NCBI GenBank assembly: GCA_964607795.1
Contig: CAZSLA010000014.1
Coordinates: 1 to 23,242, forward strand
Direction of reading: 5' to 3'
DNA from: DYGT01 sp964607795
Lineage (GTDB): Bacteria > Patescibacteriota > Microgenomatia > UBA8517
DNA: 23,242 bases
Under the pieces are notes generated by a model. It ran no database searches, was not told where the DNA came from, and saw nothing but the letters and a program-made list of their open reading frames with translations. Below, piece by piece: positions 10,622 to 18,665 of the stretch; position 1 is the stretch's first letter; the number at the start of each line of letters is the position of its first letter. The position numbers and the translations under genes are program-made.

Positions 10622-13318
10622 GTGAAAAAATATCTAAATTTTGCTGTTTTTGGTTTGTTGTTTATCCTCTGGATCTTTTGCCCCCAAAAAATATCTGCCC
10701 AAGACACTGTCCGCATCCGCGGCCTGGGCCCAACAAGCGCTTTGGCTTTGGACGGGATTGACCCAGGTGTGCCACCACCGGAGCCTTTGCCGCCAGAGTT
10801 TTTTGCTTTTTTTGCAGCCTCGGATTTACATGATCGTTGGCAGGACGGGGATTTGTTTGGAGAAAACGGCATTTGCCCCTGCAGCGTGGATGTAGAGGGG
10901 CCTTTAGCGCATATTGATAGCGGTAGTTTGGTCGATAACAAGGGTAAACTTTTAACCGACATCTTTTTTGTCGGCCAATTGATTCGCAGTTTAGACGCCA
11001 CTGAGGCGCATGAACTTAAGGCTTTTATGGAGGCAGGAGGAGTGGTTCACATGGCTGGGGGGAGAGTGGATCTTTCTGGTTTTGGTTACCAAGCTTTGTG
11101 GCAGGAATTGGGTTGGACTGGAAGCCCATATACCCAGTTTTACGACCAGATCCCGGGAAGCGCATACGAGCTTAGTGATTTCATTATCAAAAGCCGCGAG
11201 CTTACCAACACACCTTTTGAGCCTGGTATTTTTGGTACGGTAGAAAAGATAAATTATCTGCCCATATTTTTTGGCGTTAATACAAGTAATCTGGGGGCAC
11301 AGGCTATGTCCGGTAATCCAAATTCACAGCCTGTTATGGCCGGCGCAGAAGTGGGGAAGGGCTATCTGTCCGTGAGCGGGACACCCTTGTTTACAAATTT
11401 TAATAATTTGGCCGGGGACAATAACCTTAAATATTTTCAAAATATGGCTGCCTGGGTGTGTGAGGGCAAGCCACAAAAGGTGCAGCCGTTTTTGGCTTTA
11501 CCATGGGATTATATTGGTAATGGTATGAGCTTTAATGATGCGGCCACGGCAATCAATTCTTATTTTGATCATGAGTATCCGTTGTTGAGTGCAGGATTGC
11601 CTGAAGCTGGTGGCGTTCGTACATATTTAGGGAGATTAACAACATTTCCCTATTCATCCCATGATGGCTATGACTATGGAAAGGGTCTTGCAAAACTTAA
11701 TTATCTAGACCCGGTTTTGGCGGCAGCAGACGGCACTGCCACCTTGCGAAATAATTGCGATGATTGCGGCAACGCGATTCACATAGACCACGGAAATGGC
11801 TACCAAACGCGCTATTATCATCTGGCCGATGAAGGGCTGATTGTATCCCGGCCCGGCCAGAGTGTGGCAGTCCAGCAAGGCCAGATGATCGGTAAAATGG
11901 GCTTTACTGGAAACGTTAAGCCGGATAATATCAATGGCTCGCATATCCACTTTATGGTTGTCCATGACAAAAATGAAGACGGCAATTTTGACGACAACAT
12001 CCCGGATGGCGTGGTGGATCCATATGGCTGGCAGAGCTCGGAGCCGGACCCCTGGCCAAGCTATTCTTTTTCTTATCATGGCCAACAAAAAAGGGGCAGC
12101 AGAAGCCATTATCTGTGGACCGAGCCACTGCTTAACTTGTCATCGGTATTTGATAGCAATGCGGCATTTTTTGAAGCAGAGCGCTACAAGCTTTCTTTTC
12201 CTGCTGATTCCGTGAACCAGGAAGTAGCGTTATCTGTAAAAGCTGCCAATCATGTGTCTCTGAAGGAAGATTTGCTAAATTCTTTGGAGACTGTCTTTTT
12301 TCCCGTCTCCATCACCATTTCCAGCTTGTCCGGCCAGCCGATAATCAGCTTTCCCGGGGGTTATGAAATTGAAATTGACTTGAAAGGGCTTGATTTTACT
12401 CGGTATATCAAAGACAGCCTGTCGTTTTACTCCAGCCAGGACGGCATAAACTGGATCAAAGAACTGACTGAATTTGATTGGGATAAGCTTTCGGCAACTA
12501 CCACAGTAAACCACGCCAGCTATTTTGCCCTTATGGGTGAGCTTGTTGATCCAACTCCTCCGGTGACTAAGATTACCATTTCAGGGACAGGATCGGGCAG
12601 TGTGTATAGCGGGGGAGTGCAGATCAATCTGAGCGCAGAGGATAACCCAGGTGGCTCAGGCATTATGTTTACAGCCTACCGCCTGAATGGCAATGAGTGG
12701 GCGGAGGCCTCAAGCCCCATTGATGTGAATACTGTGGGCACATACAACATTGAATATTATTCCCAGGATAATGAGGGTAATGTGGAGGAAGTGAAGTCTA
12801 CGGCTTTTGAGGTTATAGCCCAGGACACCAGCCCACCCGAGGCCAAAATCCAATTTGACCCCGATAAACACAAGACCGTAATCACAGCCATTGATGCAAG
12901 CCAGGTGGACATAACCATAACTGAGGGCAAAGGGCTTTTTGGCAAAGATAAGGTGCTTTTAAAGGATGCCTCGGGCAATACGCTTGCAATCACCGGCAGG
13001 CTTCTACTCACCAAAGTGATCGACACACTTTCCATCGAAACACTCCAGTATAATGGCGGTAAAATTATCAGGCTTGGCAAAAACGCATTTACCACAGTTG
13101 CCACGCGGCATTGGCGCACCAATGAGCTGACTTATTTATTGCAAAGCTGGTTTGATAAGGGGGATACGCGGCTTTTGATTCAATACAATCCTGCACGCAA
13201 GCAAAGTTATATAATTAAAAAGGATGTCGGCAAAAAGATCTATAAAGAAACACTGCCGGGGATGGTTCTGATGCACATAAGCACCAATAATGGTAATCTG
13301 GAATATAGCTACGAATGA
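10622..13318 (+). CDS. Secreted multidomain M23 (LytM-like) metallopeptidase (898 aa)
   Basis: From GTG 10622 the protein begins MKKYLNFAVFGLLFILWIF, an ideal signal peptide ending near KISAQ. Residues about 50-270 look like a GATase-like alpha/beta domain (DIFFVGQLIRSLDATEAHEL, FMEAGGVVHMAGG). The M23 domain has H347xxxD351 (SHDGYDYG), H400 (YYHLADEG) and H441-x-H443 (GSHIHFMV), so the zinc site is complete. Residues about 645-735 form an Ig-like domain of the type PPVTKITISG...YYSQDNEGN, and a C-terminal beta-rich domain follows. It probably cleaves peptidoglycan peptides at the cell surface, of self or of a host/neighbour. Its stop overlaps the start of the first paralogue (ATGA), so the cluster is likely co-transcribed. 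Confidence 0.85.
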   Translation: MKKYLNFAVFGLLFILWIFCPQKISAQDTVRIRGLGPTSALALDGIDPGVPPPEPLPPEFFAFFAASDLHDRWQDGDLFGENGICPCSVDVEGPLAHIDSGSLVDNKGKLLTDIFFVGQLIRSLDATEAHELKAFMEAGGVVHMAGGRVDLSGFGYQALWQELGWTGSPYTQFYDQIPGSAYELSDFIIKSRELTNTPFEPGIFGTVEKINYLPIFFGVNTSNLGAQAMSGNPNSQPVMAGAEVGKGYLSVSGTPLFTNFNNLAGDNNLKYFQNMAAWVCEGKPQKVQPFLALPWDYIGNGMSFNDAATAINSYFDHEYPLLSAGLPEAGGVRTYLGRLTTFPYSSHDGYDYGKGLAKLNYLDPVLAAADGTATLRNNCDDCGNAIHIDHGNGYQTRYYHLADEGLIVSRPGQSVAVQQGQMIGKMGFTGNVKPDNINGSHIHFMVVHDKNEDGNFDDNIPDGVVDPYGWQSSEPDPWPSYSFSYHGQQKRGSRSHYLWTEPLLNLSSVFDSNAAFFEAERYKLSFPADSVNQEVALSVKAANHVSLKEDLLNSLETVFFPVSITISSLSGQPIISFPGGYEIEIDLKGLDFTRYIKDSLSFYSSQDGINWIKELTEFDWDKLSATTTVNHASYFALMGELVDPTPPVTKITISGTGSGSVYSGGVQINLSAEDNPGGSGIMFTAYRLNGNEWAEASSPIDVNTVGTYNIEYYSQDNEGNVEEVKSTAFEVIAQDTSPPEAKIQFDPDKHKTVITAIDASQVDITITEGKGLFGKDKVLLKDASGNTLAITGRLLLTKVIDTLSIETLQYNGGKIIRLGKNAFTTVATRHWRTNELTYLLQSWFDKGDTRLLIQYNPARKQSYIIKKDVGKKIYKETLPGMVLMHISTNNGNLEYSYE

Positions 13319-13836
13319 AAAATAACAAACCAGTTTACGTACTTTTAGTTGTTTTTGGGATTGCTATCATTGGGATGCTGGTTTATTTTTTTTATTTCCT
13401 CAAAAGCTCTACCAAATTTACTCTCACAGATCGCAAGGCAATACTGCCAACACCTTCTTACGGCTTAAAAACATTTAAGTCCTCAGAAACTATGGATTTT
13501 ACTGTTGAATTACCTGTGGAATATGAGATTGAAGAAAGATTTGGGTCTGCAACTTTATCTTTTTCCAAAGGCAAAATAAGGATAACCCATATCGGTACCA
13601 ACTATGACAATTTAGACGAGCACATAGCGGCTCTTGGGGAGTTAAACAGGGTATCTTACACAAAAGAAGAAGATTTAATTATTGATAGGTTTCCGGCACA
13701 AAAGGGTGTCCTGGAAAATAAAAAGATATATTTTATTTTTGCAGAAAATGGGGTCTATGCCTTTTCCACTGAACAGCCAGAGCTTTATGATGACCTGGAT
13801 CAAATAGTCAGGTCATTTAGGTACACACCTAACTAA
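13315..13836 (+). CDS. Membrane-anchored paralogue 1 of 5 (173 aa)
   Basis: Residues 5-28 form one membrane segment preceded by KNNK, giving a predicted outside-facing C-terminal domain. A linker with PTP follows, then the shared domain: LKTFKSSETMDFTVELP, VEERFGSATLSFSKG, GTNYDNLDEHIAAL, NRVSYTKEEDLIID and the end STEQPELYDDLDQIVRSF. The domain looks like a small alpha/beta fold of the PsbP/LpqN kind, but I do not claim membership. The start overlaps the M23 stop. Its central block is nearly the same as that of paralogue 5. Confidence 0.75.
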   Translation: MKNNKPVYVLLVVFGIAIIGMLVYFFYFLKSSTKFTLTDRKAILPTPSYGLKTFKSSETMDFTVELPVEYEIEERFGSATLSFSKGKIRITHIGTNYDNLDEHIAALGELNRVSYTKEEDLIIDRFPAQKGVLENKKIYFIFAENGVYAFSTEQPELYDDLDQIVRSFRYTPN

Positions 13837-13846
13837 ACATTGATTA

Positions 13847-14395
13847 ATGAAAAAAACTATCAAACCAGTTTATCTGTTCTTAGCTTTTTTTGGCGTTTTT
13901 GTTCTAGGGGTAGGAGTTTATTATTTATTTTTTGAGGAAAGCCTACCCAAGCTAATTCCTATACTTACTGATTCGCCTACTCCCCAACCAACGGTTACAC
14001 AAGACATAAAAACATTCAAATCGAACCTGTTAGATTTTGAAATTGATGTACCTCAAAATTTTAAAATACATGAATCTCACACAGCAGTTGAGCTTGAGGG
14101 ATCAGGTGGGATCATGCTGATAGGCCGAAATGGGACCCAATTCGATAGCTTAAACGATTATCTTCTGGATTTTGATAAAACAAGAAATATTACTATCATA
14201 GAAAGTGGCAACTTGGTCATAGGCAATTTGGAAGCAATATCCAGAATTGAATTTTTTCCTAATCGAAACGTCGAACAAAAAACATATAACATATTTACTG
14301 GGGATGGAGCTGTCTACTTTTTAGATACTAAAGATCGATCTCTTTATGATGACCTGGACCAAGTATCTAAATCATTTAGGTATGTTCCGGATTAA
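13847..14395 (+). CDS. Membrane-anchored paralogue 2 of 5 (182 aa)
   Basis: The protein begins MKKTIKPVYLFLAFFGVFVL, a signal-anchor followed by the linker LTDSPTPQPTV. The shared domain is more diverged: IKTFKSNLLDFEIDVPQNF, NGTQFDSLNDYLLDF, and the end DRSLYDDLDQVSKSFRYV. The core pattern (KTFKS..DF.I.vP, GT..D.L..y, YDDLDQ..kSFRY) is kept, so it is probably functional and older than copies 4 and 5. The start has no Shine-Dalgarno and lies 10 bases past the previous stop. Confidence 0.75.
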   Translation: MKKTIKPVYLFLAFFGVFVLGVGVYYLFFEESLPKLIPILTDSPTPQPTVTQDIKTFKSNLLDFEIDVPQNFKIHESHTAVELEGSGGIMLIGRNGTQFDSLNDYLLDFDKTRNITIIESGNLVIGNLEAISRIEFFPNRNVEQKTYNIFTGDGAVYFLDTKDRSLYDDLDQVSKSFRYVPD

Positions 14396-14404
14396 TTTCT
14401 ACGA

Positions 14405-14968
14405 ATGAGAAAAGTAGGTACCAAAATTAACAACGGTTTTCCATTTATAGTAATACTTTTGATAATAGTAGTAATTGTTGGTGTTGTGGGTTACTTGCTC
14501 CACAGAGGTGCGCTTAGGACTTCTATTACAGAATCAACTGCGATACCATCTTCACAGCAACAAACAACTCCTGGCTTAAAGGCCTTCCAATCATCTGCCC
14601 TGGAATTTGTTGTTGAGTTGCCAACTAGGTATAAAGTGGAAGAAGGGGCCGGTCGTATTAAGATTTTTGAGGACGGGAAAGCTAATATCTATATAGATAG
14701 AACAGCAACTGACTGGGAATCATTGACCGAGTATTTTGAAGACTTAAAACACCGAAACAGCCCGAAAATACTGCATGAGAACACTCTAAGCATAGATGAT
14801 TCAGATGCTCAGGTAGTTGATTATGATTACCCAGAATCTCCAGAAAGTGTTCAAAGAGAATATAACATTTATGTTGAAGGTTGGATATATTCTATATATA
14901 CAGACTCTAAAATTCTGATCCAGGACTTAGACCGGATAGCAAAGTCATTTAAATACATCCCAGATTAA
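14405..14968 (+). CDS. Membrane-anchored paralogue 3 of 5 (187 aa)
   Basis: The N-terminus has RKVGTKINNG before a very hydrophobic VIL/V-rich membrane segment (about residues 15-31) and a longer linker with STAIPSSQQQTTPG. The domain follows as LKAFQSSALEFVVELPTRY, TATDWESLTEYFEDL and the end ILIQDLDRIAKSFKYIPD. It is the most diverged copy at the C-terminus, with DLDRIAKSFKY replacing DLDQIxRSFRY. The next gene starts directly after its stop. Confidence 0.75.
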   Translation: MRKVGTKINNGFPFIVILLIIVVIVGVVGYLLHRGALRTSITESTAIPSSQQQTTPGLKAFQSSALEFVVELPTRYKVEEGAGRIKIFEDGKANIYIDRTATDWESLTEYFEDLKHRNSPKILHENTLSIDDSDAQVVDYDYPESPESVQREYNIYVEGWIYSIYTDSKILIQDLDRIAKSFKYIPD

Positions 14969-15478
14969 TTGATGAAAAAAAGTTCTACATTAGTATTTAT
15001 CCTTTTAGCAGCAGCCGGAATCATTGTGGCAGCAGGAACTTATTATACTTTTCAAAAAAACTCATCTGAACCTACTCCCACTACTGCAAAAAGCTTAAAA
15101 ACATTTAAGTCCTCAGAAACTATGGATTTTACAATTGAATTACCTGTGGAATATGAGGTTGAAGAAAGATTTGGGTCTGCAACAATTAATACTAAAAACG
15201 GGAGCATAAAAGTAGGATTGTATGGCACAAACTATGATAATTTGAGGGATCATATGTTGAATTTGAACGAGTTAAATAAATACGATGTTATAGATTCCAA
15301 TTTTTTGGAAATATCTGGTCACGAGTCGCTTGTGCAGCAAATCAAATGGCTATCAGGAATACTTAAGGAATATGTTATTTATATAGAAGGTAACGTCTAT
15401 TCTTTTTCCACTGAACAGCCAGAGCTTTATGATGATCTGGATCAAATTGCCAGGTCATTTAGGTATACACCTAACTAA
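14969..15478 (+). CDS. Membrane-anchored paralogue 4 of 5 (169 aa)
   Basis: It starts with MMKKSSTLVFILLAAAGII; the first Met is a TTG, and ATG 14972 is the likely start. Linker and domain start (SEPTPTTAKS, LKTFKSSETMDFTIELP) are close to copies 1 and 5, but the central part (INTKNGSIKVGLYGTNYDNL, then EISGHESLVQQIKWLSG) is unlike both. The end STEQPELYDDLDQIARSFRY is again almost identical to copies 1 and 5. A variable centre between conserved flanks is the key feature. Confidence 0.75.
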   Translation: MMKKSSTLVFILLAAAGIIVAAGTYYTFQKNSSEPTPTTAKSLKTFKSSETMDFTIELPVEYEVEERFGSATINTKNGSIKVGLYGTNYDNLRDHMLNLNELNKYDVIDSNFLEISGHESLVQQIKWLSGILKEYVIYIEGNVYSFSTEQPELYDDLDQIARSFRYTPN

Positions 15479-15488
15479 ACATTGATTA

Positions 15489-15983
15489 ATGAAAAAAAGT
15501 TCTACATTAGTATTTATCCTTTTAGCAGTAGCCGGAATCATAGTGGCAGCAGGAGCTTATTATACTTTTCAAAAAAACTCATCTGAACCTACTCCCACTA
15601 CTGCACAAGGCTTAAAAACATTCAAGTCCTCAGAAACTATGGATTTTACTATTGAGGTGCCAGTGGAATATGAGGTTGAAGAATGGTTTGAAGTGTTGCT
15701 CATAGATGCTCCAGACGGTGAGCTGCAGATTTCACAAAACGGAACCAATTATGATAATTTAGACGAACACATAGCAGCACTTGAAGAATTAAACAGGGTA
15801 TCTTACACAAAAGAAGAAGATTTAATTATTGATGGGTCTCCGGCTCAAAGGGGTACTCTGGAAAACGAGAGGATTTATTTTATTTTTTCGGAAGATAGGG
15901 TCTATGCCCTTTCCACTGAACAGCCAGAGCTTTATGATGACCTGGATCAAATTGCCCGATCTTTTAGATATACTCCCAATTAG
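15489..15983 (+). CDS. Membrane-anchored paralogue 5 of 5 (164 aa), mosaic of copies 4 and 1
   Basis: The N-terminus, membrane segment and linker (MKKSSTLVFILLAVAGII, SEPTPTTA) are nearly identical to copy 4 at the DNA level. From DNLDEHIAAL through NRVSYTKEEDLIID and IYFIF to the end, the protein follows copy 1 closely. The part between (VEEWFEVLLIDAPDGELQIS) is its own. This is the expected product of unequal crossover or gene conversion within the array. The array ends here; a new promoter follows before the prenyl synthase gene. Confidence 0.75.
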   Translation: MKKSSTLVFILLAVAGIIVAAGAYYTFQKNSSEPTPTTAQGLKTFKSSETMDFTIEVPVEYEVEEWFEVLLIDAPDGELQISQNGTNYDNLDEHIAALEELNRVSYTKEEDLIIDGSPAQRGTLENERIYFIFSEDRVYALSTEQPELYDDLDQIARSFRYTPN

Positions 15984-16049
15984 GCAATTTCATGGATTTA
16001 GATTGACATGCCTTGATATTCCCCATAAACTAGTATAAATATAGGTCTA

Positions 16050-17129
16050 ATGAATCAAAAGACCGGTCTAAGTTACTTACAAGATTATCAAACTAATATT
16101 CAGCCTCTTTTAGAAAAATATTTCCAAAAGGAAATAGCCAAAGCACAAGAGGCCGGAAAACTGCCGGCAAATCTGTTGACTTCTTTTTATCAGCTCGCCT
16201 CAAAAGGCAAAAACATTCGCGGTTTTTTGGTTACTTTGGGTTACAAGGCCGCGGGCGGGAAAAATAAAAAAGATATTTTAGATGCCAGTCTTTTTATTGA
16301 GCTTATTCACACGGGTCTTTTGGTGCATGACGATATCCAGGATAAAGAAGACATCCGCCGCGGGCTAAAGACAATTCATAATCAGTTCCAGGACGAGGGC
16401 AAGCGGATCGGGCTTGAGGCAAGCGAAGCCAGGCATTATGGCATGTCTTTGGCCCTAAATATCGGGGCATCTGCTTATTTTTTGGGAATGGAAAAGCTCC
16501 TAAACAGCAATTTTCCCAATGACCGGATCGTTCGGGCAAGCCGGATAGCCACCGAATATCTGGTGCGCGTTACCCACGGGCAGGTACTGGATATTGCCAA
16601 TTTTTCTAAATCCAATCCCAACAAAGAGGAGCTTTTAAATATCCTGCGGTATAAATCAGCCGAATACACCGGAGTGCTGCCGCTTTTAGTGGGTGCGGTT
16701 TTGGCGGGTAAGGATGACAAAAAATACCTTGATAACTTGCTAAAATACGGGCTAGCTTTTGGCTGGGCATTTCAGATCCAGGATGATTTGTTGGGAGCTT
16801 TTGGTGATGAGAAAAAATTAGGAAAATCTGTGGGGATTGATTTCAAAGAAGGCAAATTCACCATGCTCATGTACTATTTGTTCAAAAACGGCACCAAAGA
16901 GCAAAAGGCATTTCAGGCAAAAGCCTTGGGTAATCAAAATCTTAAACCAAAAGACGTTAGAAAAATGCAAGAGATACTGAGGGAGTCGGGCTCGTATGAT
17001 TATGTGGTTAATTTGGGCTGGGATTATGTTAAACAAGGCGAGAGCATCATCCCCAAAATTACCCAAGATAAAAAACTCCAAGAAACCTTCCACTTGCTTA
17101 TTAGATACATGATGGAGAGGGTAGTATAG
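16050..17129 (+). CDS. Polyprenyl diphosphate synthase (geranylgeranyl/longer chain type, 359 aa)
   Basis: Both Asp-rich motifs are present: LVHDDIQDKEDIRRG (D94, D95, D98) and FQIQDDLLGAFGD (D245, D246). KGKNIRGFLVTLGY corresponds to the K..RP substrate-binding region, although Pro is replaced by Gly. The enzyme would condense isopentenyl diphosphate onto an allylic diphosphate to give a C20 or longer chain. A UbiA prenyltransferase follows 670 bases downstream, a natural user of this product. Upstream, TTGATA (16013-16018) and an overlapping TATAAATA element about 8-10 bases from the ATG form a likely promoter. Confidence 0.85.
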   Translation: MNQKTGLSYLQDYQTNIQPLLEKYFQKEIAKAQEAGKLPANLLTSFYQLASKGKNIRGFLVTLGYKAAGGKNKKDILDASLFIELIHTGLLVHDDIQDKEDIRRGLKTIHNQFQDEGKRIGLEASEARHYGMSLALNIGASAYFLGMEKLLNSNFPNDRIVRASRIATEYLVRVTHGQVLDIANFSKSNPNKEELLNILRYKSAEYTGVLPLLVGAVLAGKDDKKYLDNLLKYGLAFGWAFQIQDDLLGAFGDEKKLGKSVGIDFKEGKFTMLMYYLFKNGTKEQKAFQAKALGNQNLKPKDVRKMQEILRESGSYDYVVNLGWDYVKQGESIIPKITQDKKLQETFHLLIRYMMERVV

Positions 17130-17148
17130 ATTGGGTCGTCCGCATGGC

Positions 17149-17742
17149 TTATTGGAGCGCTGCGGCAATGGCTTCGTCTTCGTAAATTGGCTCTTTGGTT
17201 TCGGAAACTCGATAGCTGTGGTCGGCCCCTTCAATTGAGCAGTAAGTAATGTCTTTGGAAATAGCCCCGCTCATATCCTGCTTAACCGCTTCTACATTAC
17301 CAAACTTATCCTTACTTCCTTGAACAATGACAATCTTCCCTGAGAAATCCTTTATGTCAATGTATCCAATATCATAACCAAAAATAATTACACTGTATTT
17401 TTTCATTTGATTAGCCTCAAGCTTTTCGAGATATGCTGCGGCCACTACTGCCCCCAACGATTTTCCGATTAACCTAATATGACTGTAATTATCTGATTGA
17501 CAATAATCTAAAATATTTTTCAGCACATCAATTTCTTCAATTAATTCAGGACCGGAGGAGTTTTCCTCACCTCTTTCTATGTAAGGAAAATTAAAAGCAA
17601 TAACACTCTTGCCTTCTTTTCTTGCAGCTTCGATTATTTTGTTAATAAAGTCCGAGTCCATTCCTTGCGAACTGCCATGTAGGACTACGTCTAGTGTCTC
17701 AGTTTTATTATTAAAGAAGTATTTGAAATTGGGTAAAGTCAT
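17149..17742 (-). CDS. Alpha/beta hydrolase family protein (197 aa)
   Basis: A nucleophile elbow G-K-S95-L-G in RLIGKSLGAVVAAAYLEKL, an acid in IVQGSKDKFGN (D145) and a histidine in EGADHSYRV (H175) form a credible Ser-Asp-His triad. The N-terminal DVVLHGSSQGMDS carries the oxyanion-hole HG motif. The size matches small dienelactone-hydrolase/YdeN-like esterases or KANL3/Tex30-type hydrolases. The substrate is unknown. TATAAT (17757-17752) is 9 bases before the ATG. It converges with the prenyl synthase gene, 19 bases apart. Confidence 0.75.
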   Translation of the reverse strand: MTLPNFKYFFNNKTETLDVVLHGSSQGMDSDFINKIIEAARKEGKSVIAFNFPYIERGEENSSGPELIEEIDVLKNILDYCQSDNYSHIRLIGKSLGAVVAAAYLEKLEANQMKKYSVIIFGYDIGYIDIKDFSGKIVIVQGSKDKFGNVEAVKQDMSGAISKDITYCSIEGADHSYRVSETKEPIYEDEAIAAALQ

Positions 17743-17801
17743 GTAATTTATATTATATTTTATTCAGACTTTTTTGGCCAGTAAATGGTACACTTAAATA
17801 G

Positions 17802-18665
17802 ATGAGGTCTATAGTAAATAAAATTGCGCGGGAGTTTGTTTATGGTGGGCATCTTTTGTCCTTGGGAGCTTCTGCCATTGTGTGGACAGTGATCATGCTT
17901 TTGGACCAAAAGGACGGTATTTTGGTTATTACCTTGGCTTACTTAATTTCACAGATTGTCTACAATTTTGATCATTTGCAGGATTTAAGGGTTGAAAAAG
18001 GCGGAGATAATCTGGAAAGGGCTATTCATCTTTCAAAAACCCACCGTTTCCAAATTGTGGCTTTTTTGAGTTACATAATTTTATTTGTAACCTTGTTGTT
18101 TATTGTAAATCTGCAAACTAATTTGGTTTCATTGATTATAGTTGCAGCAGGTATTCTTTATAGTGTTAAATTGAAAGATCTGACCAAAAAAGTAGCTGGG
18201 TTTAAAAATATTTACGTTTCTTTTTTTTGGTCTACCCTTATATTTGTCCCAGCTGTTTATTATACGCATGAAGTCGGTGCAACTATTTTGTCGCTTTTTC
18301 TATTCGTATTTTTAAGATTTATTGTGAGTACAATATATTTTGACATAAAGGACGTTCAACATGATAAGAAGAAAAAGCTTAAGACATTGCCAGCTATTTT
18401 GGGCGTTGAACATACAATTGCAATTTTGCATTTTATCAATTTGCTTTCTGGCCTTTGCATAATTGCTTCTGTCGTATTTGAGTTTCTGCCTAAATCTACT
18501 TTGGTTTTGACTCTATTTCCACTGTATAGCGTTTATTACTTAAACATAGGGAAGCGATACAAAACGAGTGATATAAAGAAGATATCTTACATATTAGTTG
18601 ATGGAGAATATTTATTTTGGCCATTCGTGTTTAAAATAGGAAAATATTTATTTAATTATGCCTGA
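17802..18665 (+). CDS. UbiA-family prenyltransferase (287 aa)
   Basis: The first Asp-rich motif is N55-F-D57-H-L-Q-D61 (the NDxxDxxxD site, here with one residue changed) followed by RVEKGGDN. The second is D181-I-K-D184-VQHD188KKKK. About eight hydrophobic segments are present. The enzyme would transfer a prenyl chain to a quinone ring, tetrapyrrole or lipid precursor in the membrane. The acceptor is unknown; in a lineage lacking respiratory chains, lipid or glycerol-phosphate acceptors are possible. The extended -10 TGGTACACT ends 7 bases before the ATG. The end overlaps the histidine kinase by 8 bases. Confidence 0.8.
   Translation: MRSIVNKIAREFVYGGHLLSLGASAIVWTVIMLLDQKDGILVITLAYLISQIVYNFDHLQDLRVEKGGDNLERAIHLSKTHRFQIVAFLSYIILFVTLLFIVNLQTNLVSLIIVAAGILYSVKLKDLTKKVAGFKNIYVSFFWSTLIFVPAVYYTHEVGATILSLFLFVFLRFIVSTIYFDIKDVQHDKKKKLKTLPAILGVEHTIAILHFINLLSGLCIIASVVFEFLPKSTLVLTLFPLYSVYYLNIGKRYKTSDIKKISYILVDGEYLFWPFVFKIGKYLFNYA

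Larger units (their letters stand above)
13315..15983 (+). repeat. Tandem array of five paralogous genes
   Basis: Five genes of 164-187 codons lie head to tail with gaps of about 0-10 bases. All encode an N-terminal membrane segment, a short Ser/Thr/Pro linker, LKTFKS or a relative, and a C-terminal YDDLDQ...SFRY block. The junction TAAACATTGATTAATGAAAA follows copies 1 and 4 identically, showing the array grew by duplication. Confidence 0.85.

Noticed and set aside
11705..12109. Minus-strand 134-aa ORF inside the M23 gene
   Set aside because: It is antisense to the catalytic M23 domain, whose zinc motifs are complete; a GC-driven shadow.
13315..15983. CRISPR array or simple DNA repeat
   Set aside because: The repetition is at the level of whole paralogous genes, with no short repeat-spacer pattern.
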